A stretch of 64,000 nt of DNA from Thereva unica (Eukaryota > Arthropoda > Insecta > Diptera > Therevidae), in assembly GCA_949987705.1 (NCBI GenBank), contig OX465286.1, positions 21,837,676-21,901,675 of the forward strand. Direction: 5' to 3'. This document shows, one piece after another, positions 9,983 through 20,924 of this stretch. Every line of letters begins with the position of its first letter. Positions within the stretch are counted from its first letter, which is position 1. Position numbers and translations under genes: made by a program. A model generated the notes under the pieces. That model saw nothing but the letters and a program-made list of their open reading frames with translations. It did not search any database and was not told the DNA's origin.

Positions 9983-10772
9983 AATATGTTAAAAAAAGTT
10001 TCGGAAAATTGATTGTAAGCTACCCCTAAAAACAACCCCCAAAAAACAGAAAATTCCGTTTTTGGCTAATTTCTCTTAAACGACAAGTCCTATCATAAAA
10101 TAGTGTTTACAGAGTTTGTAGATCATGCGATTATCTGCAAAAAATGATATTATACTTTTCCTCGAACGAATTACCGTTCACGAGATATCGTCGTTTTAAG
10201 GATTTAAAATACTCATTTCTCCTCATCAGACGTTCAATATCTCCATATTTTGAACCTACATATCTTCCAAATGGATTCAATTAAGCTCCTGTACTTCAAA
10301 TAAAAGAATACACATTTACTAAAAGAACCTAATTACGTTGCTCTACGATGATTAGTCTATGAGTTTAGATTTTTTTCTTTTCTTTCCACCCTCTATATTA
10401 GTGGATAGTGGGGTAGCCCCTCTCTAGAACATTTTTTCTCAAAATATATACAGGAATCACCTGGAAATATTAGCCACGTAGTCCAACAGAGGATTTATTG
10501 AAGTCTGATGACTTATTCAAGTTACGAATTAGGGGATGAGTATTTGACATCTTTAAAACAGCGATATCTCATGAACGGCAACTCGTACGAGAAAACGTGT
10601 AATATCATTTTTTGTAGATAATCGCATGATCTACAAACTTTGTACACACTACTTTAAGATAGGACTTGCCGTTTAAAAGATATTAGCACAAAACGGAATT
10701 TTCAATTTTTAGGGGATTGTTTTTGGGGGTACCGTACAACCAATTTTCCGAAACTTTTTTTTGACATATTCT
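9983..10772. mobile_element. Foldback element 2 (about 240-bp inverted arms)
   Basis: The left arm 9,983-10,225 and right arm 10,531-10,772 are reverse complements at roughly 85% identity. A shared landmark is GTAGATCATGCGATTATCTG at about 10,120 with its complement near 10,617. The central 300 bases contain no gene. A single decayed arm-like segment reappears at about 21,290-21,345. The element separates the C-terminal end of J-old from the rest of its ORF2. Confidence 0.8.
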
Positions 10773-11224
10773 ACTCACTAAAAACTATTAAAATTAGGGA
10801 GTTAACATTTCATTTCTGTATTCGAATTTTGGACGACTGGACTACAATTTAATAAATGTTATTCAATATACAGTTAAAGATCCTTAATTCAGGTGGCCAT
10901 TACTTTGTTTAAATGCTGAATAATTATAAAACCATATCAGTTAACCGTAATAATTCACAACTGTTTGCTATTTTAAAGCTCCTTAAGGTTTTTAATAGCA
11001 AAATCATAATCTATACACTTATTGAAACCGATCTGATTAAAAGATTTAATAAAACTGTTTATGGCTAGTCTGTTGTAATGACAAGTTCCTCGAGTTTTTT
11101 CTTTATAGCAAATTAATGTGCCAATATTCACAAATATAAAACACCAAAAATCATTGGTGTACATTAAGTTCGATAGCTATGCCAACGCCCATACAAAAAT
11201 GGGCCATGTCCTTTGCGATAATCA
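10773..11224. other. Unassigned stretch between foldback 2 and J-old ORF2
   Basis: AT-rich. A 63-codon frame on the minus strand (10,973-11,164) has no similarity I recognise. CAAAGGACATGG lies in inverted orientation near 11,207 and 9,762, so this segment and foldback 2 may belong to one insertion of about 1.4 kb. Confidence 0.4.
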
Positions 11225-13756
11225 TTAAGGGAGCACAAAAACCAAAACCAAGTAAAAACCCGAATTCAAGTAGGGTGAAATATGGTCAAAGCGGCGTAAC
11301 TTATAAACAAAACGAACACAATCGTTAAAGGCTACTTCGAGCTTTCTAGCGCAAGAACAATCGAGAGAGGGGAAAATAGAAAGGCCATGCATTAGAAGAG
11401 ATAGAAGTAAGGCTTTCACTAAATTCAAACGGACAGCCCTTTTAAGCAACCCACAGTGATATCTGAGTTTGGACAGGAGTCCATATGTTTTTCCAATAAC
11501 GAAATTGACGTGGTCGCAGCAGGTCATACTACTATTCAGAACAATCCCTTGAGTTCTTACTTTACAAACGCGAACGAGAAGAACTCCATTTAAGAAAATT
11601 ACTGGAAGGTCAGTTTGAGAGATGGAAGAGTGTGAGAAGAAAATACAATGAGACTTCGATGGGTTTAGCTGTAGCAAGTTCAGTGCTGACCAGCTTGAGA
11701 CATTGTGCAAATCTGCCGAAATCTTCTCCACACAATTATGGATTTGATCTTTTGGCGAAGAGAAATAAAGCTGTACATCATCTGCATACATATGAATCTT
11801 AGAATGCTTTATTACTAGAGGAAGATCATTAATAAAAACGCTGAACAGAAGTGGGCCAAGAATAGAACCTTGAGGAACTCCAGAGTTAAGTAAAGAATTG
11901 GAGGAACTAGAGTCGCCGAGTTTAACTTTTTGTGAGCGGTTTGTTAAAAAGCTATGCAGAAGCTTAAGAGCAGTTGAAGTTTTTGCAAGAGCAAAGAGTG
12001 ATTGACGCTATCGAAAGCTTTCGAAAAATCAAGTAGCAACATACAACAAATGTGGTGTTCATCAAGAGAGTTGCGAATATCATTAGTGACTTTAAGAAGT
12101 GCAGTTTCGCAGCTGTGATGTTTGCGGAAGCCAGATTGCCATACATTTATAAATTGGAGTCGTTCACAGTACTCAAGTATTTGAGTTGCAATCAGTTTTT
12201 CAAAGACCTTTGCTAGGAAGAGAAGAATACTAATAGGCCGAAAATCAGATGGAATAGCAGGAGAGGGGCACTTGGGTATGGGAGTAATCAATGCATGCTT
12301 CCACAAAGTGGGAAATTTCGATACCGTAAGGCACGAGTTAAAAATCTATGTTAGAGTAGGCAGCAAACATGGAATTATCATTTTTAGAAATCGTGGTGAA
12401 ATATTATCACTACCAGTGGCTGTAGATTTGATTGAGTTTAAAGCAGAGATAACTTCAAGAGAATCAACGCAACGAAAGCTGAAGCCATCAGATGAATCTA
12501 TAAAAGAGGTTGTAACCTGCTCAGCTGCTTGGTTGGATATAAAGTATTGAATAAGACTCTCGGGACTTAGGTTGCTAGCAGCAGCTTCATTTTTAGAGTG
12601 GACACCCAAAATGCGCAGATTTTTCCATACAGTTTTCACGGATTGGGAGGGGTCAAGCTTTCGGGAGTAAAAATCGCGTTTGGCTTCTTTAATTTTTGCT
12701 ACAATCAAATTACGAAGGCGTTTAAAAGATCTTTTTGCTGTATCAGTTTTTACTTTTTTGGACCAACGATAGACGAACTCCTTTTCAATAATAAGCGATT
12801 TAATTTCCGCAGTGAACCAAGGTTTAGATTTAGCTGGTAAAGATTTACTTCTTAGGGGCACAAATTCATCGTAAAGATCAAGGAATATCCTGTTAAACTC
12901 ATCTATTTTTTCATCTACCTCAGCCAATGTGAAGATATTGGTTCAGGGTAGGTAAAGACATCTTTGGCTAAGAAGTTCCTGATCAATATTAGAGAAGTCA
13001 CGATAAGTAATTGTTTTCATAGAAGGAGGATCGACATTAAAGCTATAGCATGCGAATATAATATCATGATCCAAATAACTAGGTGGAGAGATTTGGTTTT
13101 GAAAAAGAATAGAGCTAGTGTCGTTTGTTAAAAACATATCAAGCAAAGAGGGTATTCTACAATTAAAATATGTGGGGAGCACGTTAATTACCTCCAAACC
13201 AAGAGAATGCATGGTGTACCGAAATGAGCTTTGTAAGGTTGACTGTTTCAATAGATTAACATTAAAGTCACCTCCAACCAATATGTTCTTATACACTGAA
13301 GAGGTGCTCAAGACATTCGACAAGTTCGTGAGCATTAGCAGGGTTAAACAGGCCCGGAGGAGAGTAAACGCAGACCAGAAGGAGTTTATCAGTACCATTA
13401 GAAATTTCAACACATAGAAATTCAATTCCCGGTTGCTTAGAGAATCCGACAATTTTAGACATTAAGTTTTCACGTAAGTATATAGCAACTCCCCCGCCGA
13501 CGCGCCCTTGCCTATCATTACGGAATAATTTGTAACCGCCAATGGATACGATGGAGGAGGGAATAAAAGAGTTAAGCCAACTTTCACATATAAATATAGC
13601 GTTCACACCAGAATTTATGAAGATTTCGTTCAGCTCACCAATTTTCGGACGAATGCTTCGCGAATTTAGAAGACATGTATTAAAACCTGTGCATTTCGAG
13701 CTAAAAATTTTTACTAAGGTTCTCACCCCGTCCTCGCAACTAAAATTATATGACAT
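11225..13756 (-). pseudogene. Jockey-type ORF2, decayed (J-old)
   Basis: Read on the minus strand, pieces in different frames make up a typical Jockey ORF2. AP-endonuclease comes first (LNSRSIRPKIGELNE, CESWLNS, VGGGVAIY, GGDFNVNLL, 13,756 to about 12,950). A linker follows (KPWFTAEIKSLI, 12,346-12,927), then reverse transcriptase (RPISIL and DFSKAFDSVNH, 11,944-12,306; MYADDVQLY, 11,225-11,791). At least four frame changes break it. It lies 270 bases downstream of the ORF1 stop at 14,026-14,028, as in J-young. The protein would have been the element's nickase and polymerase; this copy cannot make it. Confidence 0.85.
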
Positions 13757-14025
13757 TTAATAACAGATTAACAAGATGAAACAATAAACACCAACAAGAA
13801 GCGACAGTCGACAACGAAAGAACAGCATATAACCGTGAAAAAGCATGAATATATAACGAACAATAAAAAGTAGAGAGTAATAGAAAATTTAAACTATTGG
13901 GAAGCATTAAACTGTATACAATATATAACAATAAATAAAATAAATAGAAATAATTAATATAAAATAAAACAAAAATAGATAAAAATCGAGAGAAATAAAT
14001 GCAAAAACTAAAAACAAAAATATCA

Positions 14026-14092
14026 TTAAACGCTTACAGCGCGTGACTCCAAAGCTTCCACCGACGGGCATTGCAATGGGGAGACGTCTCGT
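14026..14092 (-). pseudogene. C-terminal piece of J-old ORF1
   Basis: The minus strand encodes RDVSPLQCPSVEALESRAV and a stop, which resembles the end of J-young ORF1 (RDLCDLECPSVDTLEP). It is the continuation of the ORF1 piece at 19,023-19,507, from which it was separated by insertion of J-young. Removing J-young and one copy of the TCTCGT duplication would rejoin the two pieces in frame. Confidence 0.85.
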
Positions 14093-14357
14093 TTGTTTAT
14101 TGTTTGTTTATTGTTTGTTTATTTATTCGGAAAGTGTACACAAGATACAAATCTTTTAGAGTACAATATATAAGATACAAATCTTTACGGAACAATATAA
14201 AGGATTAAAAACTAAAAATAAAAAAATAAATAAGAGCAGAGAGAGATAATTGGACAGACAATACAAAAAAAAATTAAAACTATTAGAAAACTTACCAAAC
14301 TAAATATGACTTTGACCCTCCACGAAAAGGCGTATATAAAATTCAAAACTATTAAAA

Positions 14358-17231
14358 TTAACCACCGGACAAATGCTTAATAAGTTTCCTCCTGAAAACC
14401 ACCGCCGTATTGGCTCCTCTGACAGAGGAAGGCAATTTATTCCACAGTCTAATTGTGTGCATGAAGTAGGATCGACAACCAATTCTGCTCTTGTATGAAG
14501 GTATGCGGAAGCTTAACAGATGACGTGACTGCAACGGTACTATAAAACTAGCCAAATACCTGGGACTACTGGTAAAATGTATCTTGTAAAGTAGACATAA
14601 TGCATGCATGTCAAGGTAGGACAAGAATTCGCAGGGGATGAGAAATTTGCGATAAGTGGAAACATGGGCATTACGTCGTAAGCCAAAGGAGAATCTAATG
14701 CAGTCATTAAAAGCTACATTCAGACGACGCCTGCAGACGGCATCCAAGGCAATATAGCTCGAGATGCCGTACAAAAAATGCGGCATGATCAGGTTCTTTA
14801 CCAGACTTAGGCGTGACTGCTGAGGTAGGAGTTTACCAAATAACCATAACCTACGGAGGCAACTATAAACTTTACTAAGAATCCGTGAGACGTGGTCGCA
14901 ACAAGTCAACCTCGAGTTCACCACAATACCCAAATTCGTAGCCTTATTCACAATACAAAGTGGAGTATTATCGATCGTGATAGGACTTAGCTCATGGGTA
15001 TTAACAGAACGACGGCTAATAAATAAGGCCACGGATTTATTAGGATTGAGTCTAAGATAGTTATTGGACGCCCAGCTTGAAATATTGCGCAAATCACCAT
15101 TCATTCTCTCAATGCATTCACCTAGTTTATCAGAAGAAGATGAGGTATATACTTGCGTATCATCAGCAAAGAAGTGAAAACAGCAATTCCGGATGACGGT
15201 AGACATATCATTCGTGAATAATGTGTAAAGCAAAGGTCCGAGAACAGAGCCCTGCGGCACTCCTGATGGCACAGGAAGAAATGATGAATACTTATCATTG
15301 AACTTAATGCACTGGGACCTGTTGGAGAGGAATGAGGAGAGGAGAGAGATCGCAGAAGACGAGAAATGGAAGAGAGTAGCAAGTTTATACAGCAAGAGAT
15401 TATGATTAACGGTGTCAAACGCTTTTGAGAAATCAAGCAGAACCAACACAGCGGTCTCATTATCATCCAACTTCGCTCGAACATCAGTGGTGACCTTCAG
15501 CAGTGCTGTCTCACAGCTATGAATCCGCCGAAAGCCAGACTGGTACTCACACAGTAGATTACGTTCTTCAAGAAACGATTGAATCTGATCATACATGATT
15601 CTCTCAAGGACCTTGGACAGGTAAGATAGGATACTAATTGGCCGGAAGTCTGTGATGTCGGAAGGAGAGGATTTTTTAGGTATTGGCACAATAAAAGCTT
15701 TCTTCCACACATCAGGAAATGCAGAGTATGTTAAGCAGCAATTGAAGATGTGAGTAACTGTATCGATCACATATGGTATTATGAGCTTAAAAAATTGAGG
15801 TTCAACACCATCAATACCAGTGGCATTAGAATGAACAGAGGTAAAGGATGCAAGCACTTCGGCCGCATCCACACATCTAAAACTGAAGCCATCAAATGAG
15901 TGTGCAGATCTCTGATCTAAATTACTGTCAGTGAGCATTAACGGTTGGATGAATGAATGATTCATAAGCTCGATGTCAAGATTAAGGTGGCTAGCATTTA
16001 CAGGCCCAGAATGTATTCCTAATTTCCGTATATTCTTCCATATCTGTTTAGACGGGAGGTCAGAGTTAAGCTTAGCGGCATAGAAGGAGGATCGAATTAG
16101 ACGAATTTTTTTGTTGGCCTTATTACGCACATGCTTATACCTACTGAAGGATTCAGCCGTTCTCAGCCGTCTGTATCTACGATAAAGGAGTTCACGTTCC
16201 TGGATTAGCAGTCTAATTTCGGAACTATACCAAGGACAATTACGACACTCCGGCTTCCTACGAATTCGTTTGAGTGGCACACACTCATTGAATGCAGCTA
16301 AGATAAGGGAAGTGAACATCTGTACTTTCTCATCAACAGAGTGTAGACTATATATCATGTGTAGAGGTAGCGTGAGGCATTTTTGGTGAATGGAGTCATA
16401 GTCAATATTGCTATAATCCCTGTATGTTATAAATTGATCAGAGGCAGTTGTTGAGCATGAAAATCTCACAGAGAGAAACAGGAAGTCGTGGTCAAATAGG
16501 CTGGGAGAAGAAAGTTGACTCCAACGAATTACTCTTTCAACGTTTGAAGTGGCAAGAATGTCAAGCAAAGAGGGTCGCAAGCAATTATTGTATGTTGGAA
16601 GATTGTTTAAGATGTTAATGTCAACAGATTGGAGTAACCATTTCAACGTACTGCTTCTACCGTTTGATTTAAGCAGGTCAACATTGAGATCTCCAGCAAT
16701 ATAAATATCACTATACTGCCTACTAAGCCTAGAGAGAACGTTAAAGAGCTCCTCAGCATTGTCTTCGTTGAACAAGTTGGGCGGGCAGTACACAGAAACA
16801 AGCAAACAGACGTCGCTTGGCGTTTTGACTTCGACAACAATAAACTCACAATGTTCACCTGTGGATTTGTAGATGATCTTCGACCGCAATGACTTCGAAA
16901 CATAGACAGCCACACCCCCTCCAATCCTGTCAGGCCTATCATTACGATGAACGTTAAAGTTACTTAGGTACACATAAGAAGAGGGGATATCACTATTTAG
17001 CCATGTCTCGCTGACCAGTAGTGCATGCACACCAGTGTCATCAAATATTGCCCTCAAGTCATCAATCTTGTTCCTCAGACTTCTTGCATTAAGATAACAA
17101 ATGTTTAACACAACCACTTTTTCTTGAGAGCAGATGATGTTAAGTAGTCTACCCACATCATACACAAAACCAGACGTATTATCCATCAGGAAAACAACAG
17201 CAGCCAATATCAGGAGGATAACTACAAGCAC
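14358..17231 (-). CDS. J-young ORF2: endonuclease / reverse transcriptase, 957 codons, open
   Basis: A full-length Jockey-type ORF2. The first half is an AP-like endonuclease (NARSLRNKIDDLRAIF, SETWLNSDIPS, GGGVAVYV, VYCPPNLF, AGDLNVDLL, FDHDFLF) that nicks the target. The linker has CPWYSSEIRLLI. Reverse transcriptase follows with RPISILSYLSKVLER, DFSKAFDTVNHNLL, GVPQGSVLGPLLYT and the catalytic FADD of FADDTQVY, and the tail has HTIRLWNKLPSSV. No stop or frameshift is seen. The first 16 residues are strongly hydrophobic (MLVVILLILAAVV), unusual for a cytoplasmic or nuclear enzyme, so the real start may be downstream near the NARSL motif. J-young ORF1 is broken, so mobility would need ORF1 protein from another copy. 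Confidence 0.92.
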   Translation of the reverse strand: MLVVILLILAAVVFLMDNTSGFVYDVGRLLNIICSQEKVVVLNICYLNARSLRNKIDDLRAIFDDTGVHALLVSETWLNSDIPSSYVYLSNFNVHRNDRPDRIGGGVAVYVSKSLRSKIIYKSTGEHCEFIVVEVKTPSDVCLLVSVYCPPNLFNEDNAEELFNVLSRLSRQYSDIYIAGDLNVDLLKSNGRSSTLKWLLQSVDINILNNLPTYNNCLRPSLLDILATSNVERVIRWSQLSSPSLFDHDFLFLSVRFSCSTTASDQFITYRDYSNIDYDSIHQKCLTLPLHMIYSLHSVDEKVQMFTSLILAAFNECVPLKRIRRKPECRNCPWYSSEIRLLIQERELLYRRYRRLRTAESFSRYKHVRNKANKKIRLIRSSFYAAKLNSDLPSKQIWKNIRKLGIHSGPVNASHLNLDIELMNHSFIQPLMLTDSNLDQRSAHSFDGFSFRCVDAAEVLASFTSVHSNATGIDGVEPQFFKLIIPYVIDTVTHIFNCCLTYSAFPDVWKKAFIVPIPKKSSPSDITDFRPISILSYLSKVLERIMYDQIQSFLEERNLLCEYQSGFRRIHSCETALLKVTTDVRAKLDDNETAVLVLLDFSKAFDTVNHNLLLYKLATLFHFSSSAISLLSSFLSNRSQCIKFNDKYSSFLPVPSGVPQGSVLGPLLYTLFTNDMSTVIRNCCFHFFADDTQVYTSSSSDKLGECIERMNGDLRNISSWASNNYLRLNPNKSVALFISRRSVNTHELSPITIDNTPLCIVNKATNLGIVVNSRLTCCDHVSRILSKVYSCLRRLWLFGKLLPQQSRLSLVKNLIMPHFLYGISSYIALDAVCRRRLNVAFNDCIRFSFGLRRNAHVSTYRKFLIPCEFLSYLDMHALCLLYKIHFTSSPRYLASFIVPLQSRHLLSFRIPSYKSRIGCRSYFMHTIRLWNKLPSSVRGANTAVVFRRKLIKHLSGG

Positions 17232-17512
17232 GATATTTAAGCAAATTATTGCACAATAAAGGAGGCATCAACGCAGCGAAGTGGTCAAAGTCATCAATAA
17301 AATTAGACAAACTAGAATTAGAATTAGAAAAAAAGGAATAAAAATAAATAAATGTAAACATAGCAAAAAGAAGAAAATATGAAGTATATAGAGAATTAAA
17401 TGAAAACAAAATCAAAATCAACATTACGAGAGAGAAAACAAAAAATCAAATAAAAATTCTCAAAAACAAAATATATCAAAATAAGAAAAAAAAATCATTA
17501 AACGCTAGCACC

Positions 17513-18888
17513 TCAAGGCTCCAGGGTATCGACAGACGGGCATTCCAGGTCACATAAATCTCGCACTATTATTTCCCGAGCATCACTCTTTTTTTTAATG
17601 CGCACGAGTCCATCCTTGGTAAAAACAGAATGCAGCAGCCCCATTCTACGTGCGTGAGACTGCGTGAGACTCTCGTTCACAAAAACTAGAGTGTCAGCAG
17701 TGTAGCCATCCAGTTCGCATAGCGGAAATTTAAGTTTTCTATGCACTTTTAGAGCATGCATGAAAGCCTTAGCTTCACGCTGGCCAGAAAATTTTACAAT
17801 AATTGGACTGGAAGCGTCCTTTTGCAGTCGGAAGCCATCGACGAAGGCGGAGACCTGGAGCGCGTTCAAAAACTTTACTATAGTAAACCACGAGGTAAGC
17901 TGTGGTTATGCTACATCACTTCACTTAACCACGCAAGTTTATGTTTAACCATAGAGGTTTTTGAACGCACCGTGGTTAACTACGAACTTAAAAAAAATTA
18001 AAAATTTTTTCCCATAAAATAGTCTCCGCAATTTGCTTGAATTATTCGGTATATGTCCATTAATTATTTATTTGTAATAATTTCAGAAATCCCACTTCGA
18101 TCTGTTCATTGTTAACATTAAAACAAATGTCAAAGAGTTGTTTTTATTCTTCTTCTTCTTAACTATCGCTAACCATGCTCCCGAGCATGGTTAAAATTTA
18201 ACTACACCATGGTTAACCACGGGAGTTTTTGAACGCCAAAAAGTTATGCTCGTGGTTATGTTGGAGTTAACCACGGAGTTTTTGAACTACAAAAGTTTAC
18301 CATAGTTAACTATGGTTAACCATAGTAAGGTTTTTGAACGCGTTCCTGGTGGTTAACTCTGATTGCTATATTTTGGACCACATTCAGGAGATTCTCCTGA
18401 GGTTTAGCGGGTACTCCTCGGATGATGACATCACTAAGCCTCTCGTATTTCGTATTAGCCAGCACATTCCGATGATTCTCCATGCAGTCAATAATTTCAG
18501 AGGACTTGTTACCGACAGCAGTAACAGTCAGCTGTAATTCCTCGACATCAGAGCAGATTTTACTCATCTCTGCTTGGTGTTGTGCTGAGTCGGCATGGAG
18601 CCCTTCAGTAAATCGCTGTTCTAATGCATCTAGGCGTAGTTGGAGAGCACTAAGTCCTTCCAGGTGTTCAGAGATTCGCAGCTCAGTTTTTTCAAATTTG
18701 CTGGCCAGTTCGTCCAGTTTAGCAGTAAAACGGGACTCCAAGGCAGCCAGCAGTTCCGCTAGAGAGCTATCAGCGGCATTGTTGTCACTCACAGATGGAG
18801 ACCGAGCACTTCTCGTTAAAATGGGTGATGGATTTGTCACCAACAACTTTTTTAATTTTCCACTCGCGTTTTTGCTTTTTTCGGACAT
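17513..18888 (-). pseudogene. J-young ORF1 (gag-like RNA-binding protein), interrupted by a MITE
   Basis: The N-terminal piece (18,346-18,888) starts at ATG with a basic segment, then a long coiled-coil region (ESRFTAKLDELASKFEKTEL, about residues 45-110), then YERLSDVIIRGVP, the start of an RRM-like domain. The C-terminal piece (17,513 to about 17,860) continues that domain (VDGFRLQ, PIIVKFSGQREAKAFM, FVNESLT, TKDGLVRIK). Between them sits a MITE of about 480 bp. ORF1 proteins of this type bind element RNA and form the particle that carries it to the nucleus. No CCHC knuckle is seen. Confidence 0.85.
17861..18345. mobile_element. MITE inside J-young ORF1, about 480 bp
   Basis: The ends are inverted: GTTCAAAAACTTTACTATAG at 17,864 against the complement of CTATGGTTAACCATAGTAAG and GTTTTTGAAC at 18,311-18,340. 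CGCGTTC is present at both edges (17,861-17,867 and 18,339-18,345), as a target duplication or as part of the ends. The interior carries several more copies of the TTAACCATGG palindrome on both strands (for example near 18,180-18,225). There is no coding capacity. Confidence 0.8.
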
Positions 18889-19022
18889 TTTTTTTGGTGG
18901 TTTAATCGCAAATGAAAATAGCAGCCGGCGAGAAACAAACAGTGAAGGTTAATTAATTTTACACGGAGTAAACTCGGATAAAAGACGGAGCACTAAGCAA
19001 GCGTGTTATTACCAACAGTATA

Positions 19023-19507
19023 TCTCGTACTACAACAAAGCGCTCCTCTTGCTTACTTTTAACACGTACCAGGCCATCCCTAGTGGAGACGGAATATACC
19101 AATCCCAGCTTTCGTAAATTTAAGGCCTCCCGCAATAAATTGCTGTTGGTAGGTGTAAGGCTCTCATTTACATAAACTGGGGTATCGGCAGAGAAACCAC
19201 CCAGCTTACAAAGTTTGAACCTTTGCTTCCTATTTACCTTTAAAGCCTGCAAAAACGCCTTCGCTTCACGCTGTCCCGAGAATTTCACAATTATGGGCCC
19301 ACTCCTTTTGCGCATGCCAGATCGCAGCCGAAAAGCATCAGTGTAGGATGAGAGTTGATGCTTTACCATTGACGCCAGTTCAGCGACGATCCTCTGTGGT
19401 GAATCATCGAGTTTAACAGGGATACCCCGAATGATCACGTCACTCAGTCTTTTCCCAAACTGAGTTGTGTTGGCACTGAATCGTTGCGTGTATGGGGCAG
19501 TTGGCAA
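19023..19507 (-). pseudogene. J-old ORF1, central part
   Basis: The minus strand encodes KRLSDVIIRGIPVKLDD, KRSGPIIVKFSGQREAKAFL, FSADTPVYVNESLTP and RDGLVRVKSKQEERFVVVRD, co-linear with J-young ORF1 and clearly of the same subfamily. At 19,028 the sequence runs into the J-young 5' end. The coiled-coil N-terminus is missing, so J-old was probably 5'-truncated on insertion, or was cut near 19,500. Confidence 0.82.
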
Positions 19508-19612
19508 ACTGATTTGACAGTTGGGGTTTCAGTTGGGATAAATCAAAATCTTTTAATTTTATGGGGACGGGGCCAAGAGTTTGGGCAACTAGCATGGTTG
19601 CAAAATATGTGA

Positions 19613-19787
19613 TTTCCGCTCACATCACTGATTCCGCTCAAAATTTGATTCCGATCAGAAGTTGATTCCGATCAGAATATGATAGGAATCACTTTATGAG
19701 CGGAATCAAATTGGATACATATTGATTCCGCTCACATTGCTGATTCCTATCGGATTTGATTCCGCTCAGTTTTTGATGTGAGCGCCG
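19613..19787. mobile_element. Short palindromic element, copy 1
   Basis: Bounded by CGCTCACATCA (about 19,619) and TGATGTGAGCG (about 19,768-19,778). The interior repeats GATTCCGCTCA and GATCAGAATATGATAGGAAT in both orientations. A second copy lies at 20,285-20,450 within the same DNA-transposon-like body. It could be a MITE or an internal repeat of that element. Confidence 0.65.
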
Positions 19788-20284
19788 CTCACTGAACATC
19801 AGGCGTTGAGCTTGTATGCCTTTTCTAATATACTTCGACTGAATGTGTGTTGTATGTTCAGATAATTTATTGTAAATTTAGATTTTAGATGTATTATGCT
19901 GCACATCTGAAAGATTAAGTAAATAACACTTGCCGAGTTAAGACTAGCCGCGGCCGATATTTTTTCATTTTCTTGGATAATAGCAAACAGGGTAGTTTTT
20001 ATTTTGTATTTATCAAATGAATTTATGAAGTTAAATAAAAATGAGCAAGCTTCTTAATTTTTAAACATTTATACTAATTATAGAAAAATATATAGATTAT
20101 GATATAAAGTAATGAAAAGCAAGTTGTAAAATGTTTCAAAATATTTTAATTTTTATTTTTGATGTTTAAATGCAATAGTAATTGCTTCTCAAAATTTTCG
20201 TCTAAAATATGGAGACGATTTGGTCTTAAGCTTAAGTCCTATTCCCTATTAAAATCTTTTTGAATAATCAAATGAATTTCCGAT

Positions 20285-20450
20285 CGAATTTGATTCCGCT
20301 CATATCAATGATTCCGGTCAAAAGTTGATTCCGATCAGAATATGATAGGAATCAATTTATGAGCGGAATCAAATTGGATTCCTACTGATTCCGCTCACAT
20401 TGCTGATTCCTATCGGAATTGATTCCGCTCAATTTTTGATGTGAGCGCAG
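20285..20450. mobile_element. Short palindromic element, copy 2
   Basis: Closely matches copy 1, with GATTCCGATCAGAATATGAT, AGCGGAATCAAATTGGAT and the same TGATGTGAGCG right end. The two copies lie 670 bases apart in direct orientation. Confidence 0.65.
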
Positions 20451-20896
20451 TATTGATTTCTTCGCTTGATGTCGCTCTTGTGCAACCATGGCAACTAGTC
20501 GCACTGTGTGTATTGCAGTTTGGCAAACTCTTTGAATGAATTAAGCCTGAATTCGAAGAATATATTTTGTTTGCAAGTTTATATTTTCATAATTTTGCAT
20601 TATTTTTAATTTAAATTATGAAAGGTCACATAATATTAAATTATTTTCATAATTTATAAATTTAAGTTATATTTTAAAAACATATAAATAATTATATTAA
20701 TAATTAAAAGAATTATAATTAATATAAAAAATCATCGTTATTCATTTTTTATTACTATAAAACATAATCGCGGGTTTTCTACAATTTCATTTAACTTTCA
20801 AATTGCCTAAAAAATATCGAATATTGCATATAAAGTATCAACTCAGTTGAAGCGTTTGTGGCAAAACACCAACTCTTTACACAACTAAGTTTGGGC

Positions 20897-20924
20897 AACT
20901 AGTTGGCCTGTGGATGGGCCCCAT
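20897..20924. repeat. Right terminal inverted repeat matching 9,006-9,033
   Basis: Reverse complement of the left repeat with one mismatch. Only about 1.3 kb beside it (19.6-20.9 kb) appears to be the element's own body. The remaining 10.5 kb between the repeats is later insertions, mostly Jockey elements. Confidence 0.65.

Larger units (their letters stand above)
14093..19022 (-). mobile_element. J-young: near-complete Jockey-type non-LTR retrotransposon (4.93 kb)
   Basis: The element lies on the minus strand with ORF1 (17,513-18,888, split by a MITE) and ORF2 (14,358-17,231, open). Its 3' end at 14,093 has three copies of a CAATAAACAAA-type unit in place of a plain poly-A. A 6-bp target duplication, TCTCGT, flanks it (14,087-14,092 and 19,023-19,028). 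The target was ORF1 of another Jockey copy, J-old. The 5' UTR (18,889-19,022) is about 130 bases. Confidence 0.88.

Noticed and set aside
10973..11164. 63-codon minus-strand frame between foldback 2 and J-old ORF2
   Set aside because: No similarity to reverse transcriptase or any protein I know; composition like the surrounding AT-rich DNA.
9025..19592. CAACTAG (9,025-9,031 and 19,586-19,592) as target duplication of J-old
   Set aside because: The same heptamer also occurs near 20,491 and 20,896 as part of the host element's own repeats, so the match may be accidental.
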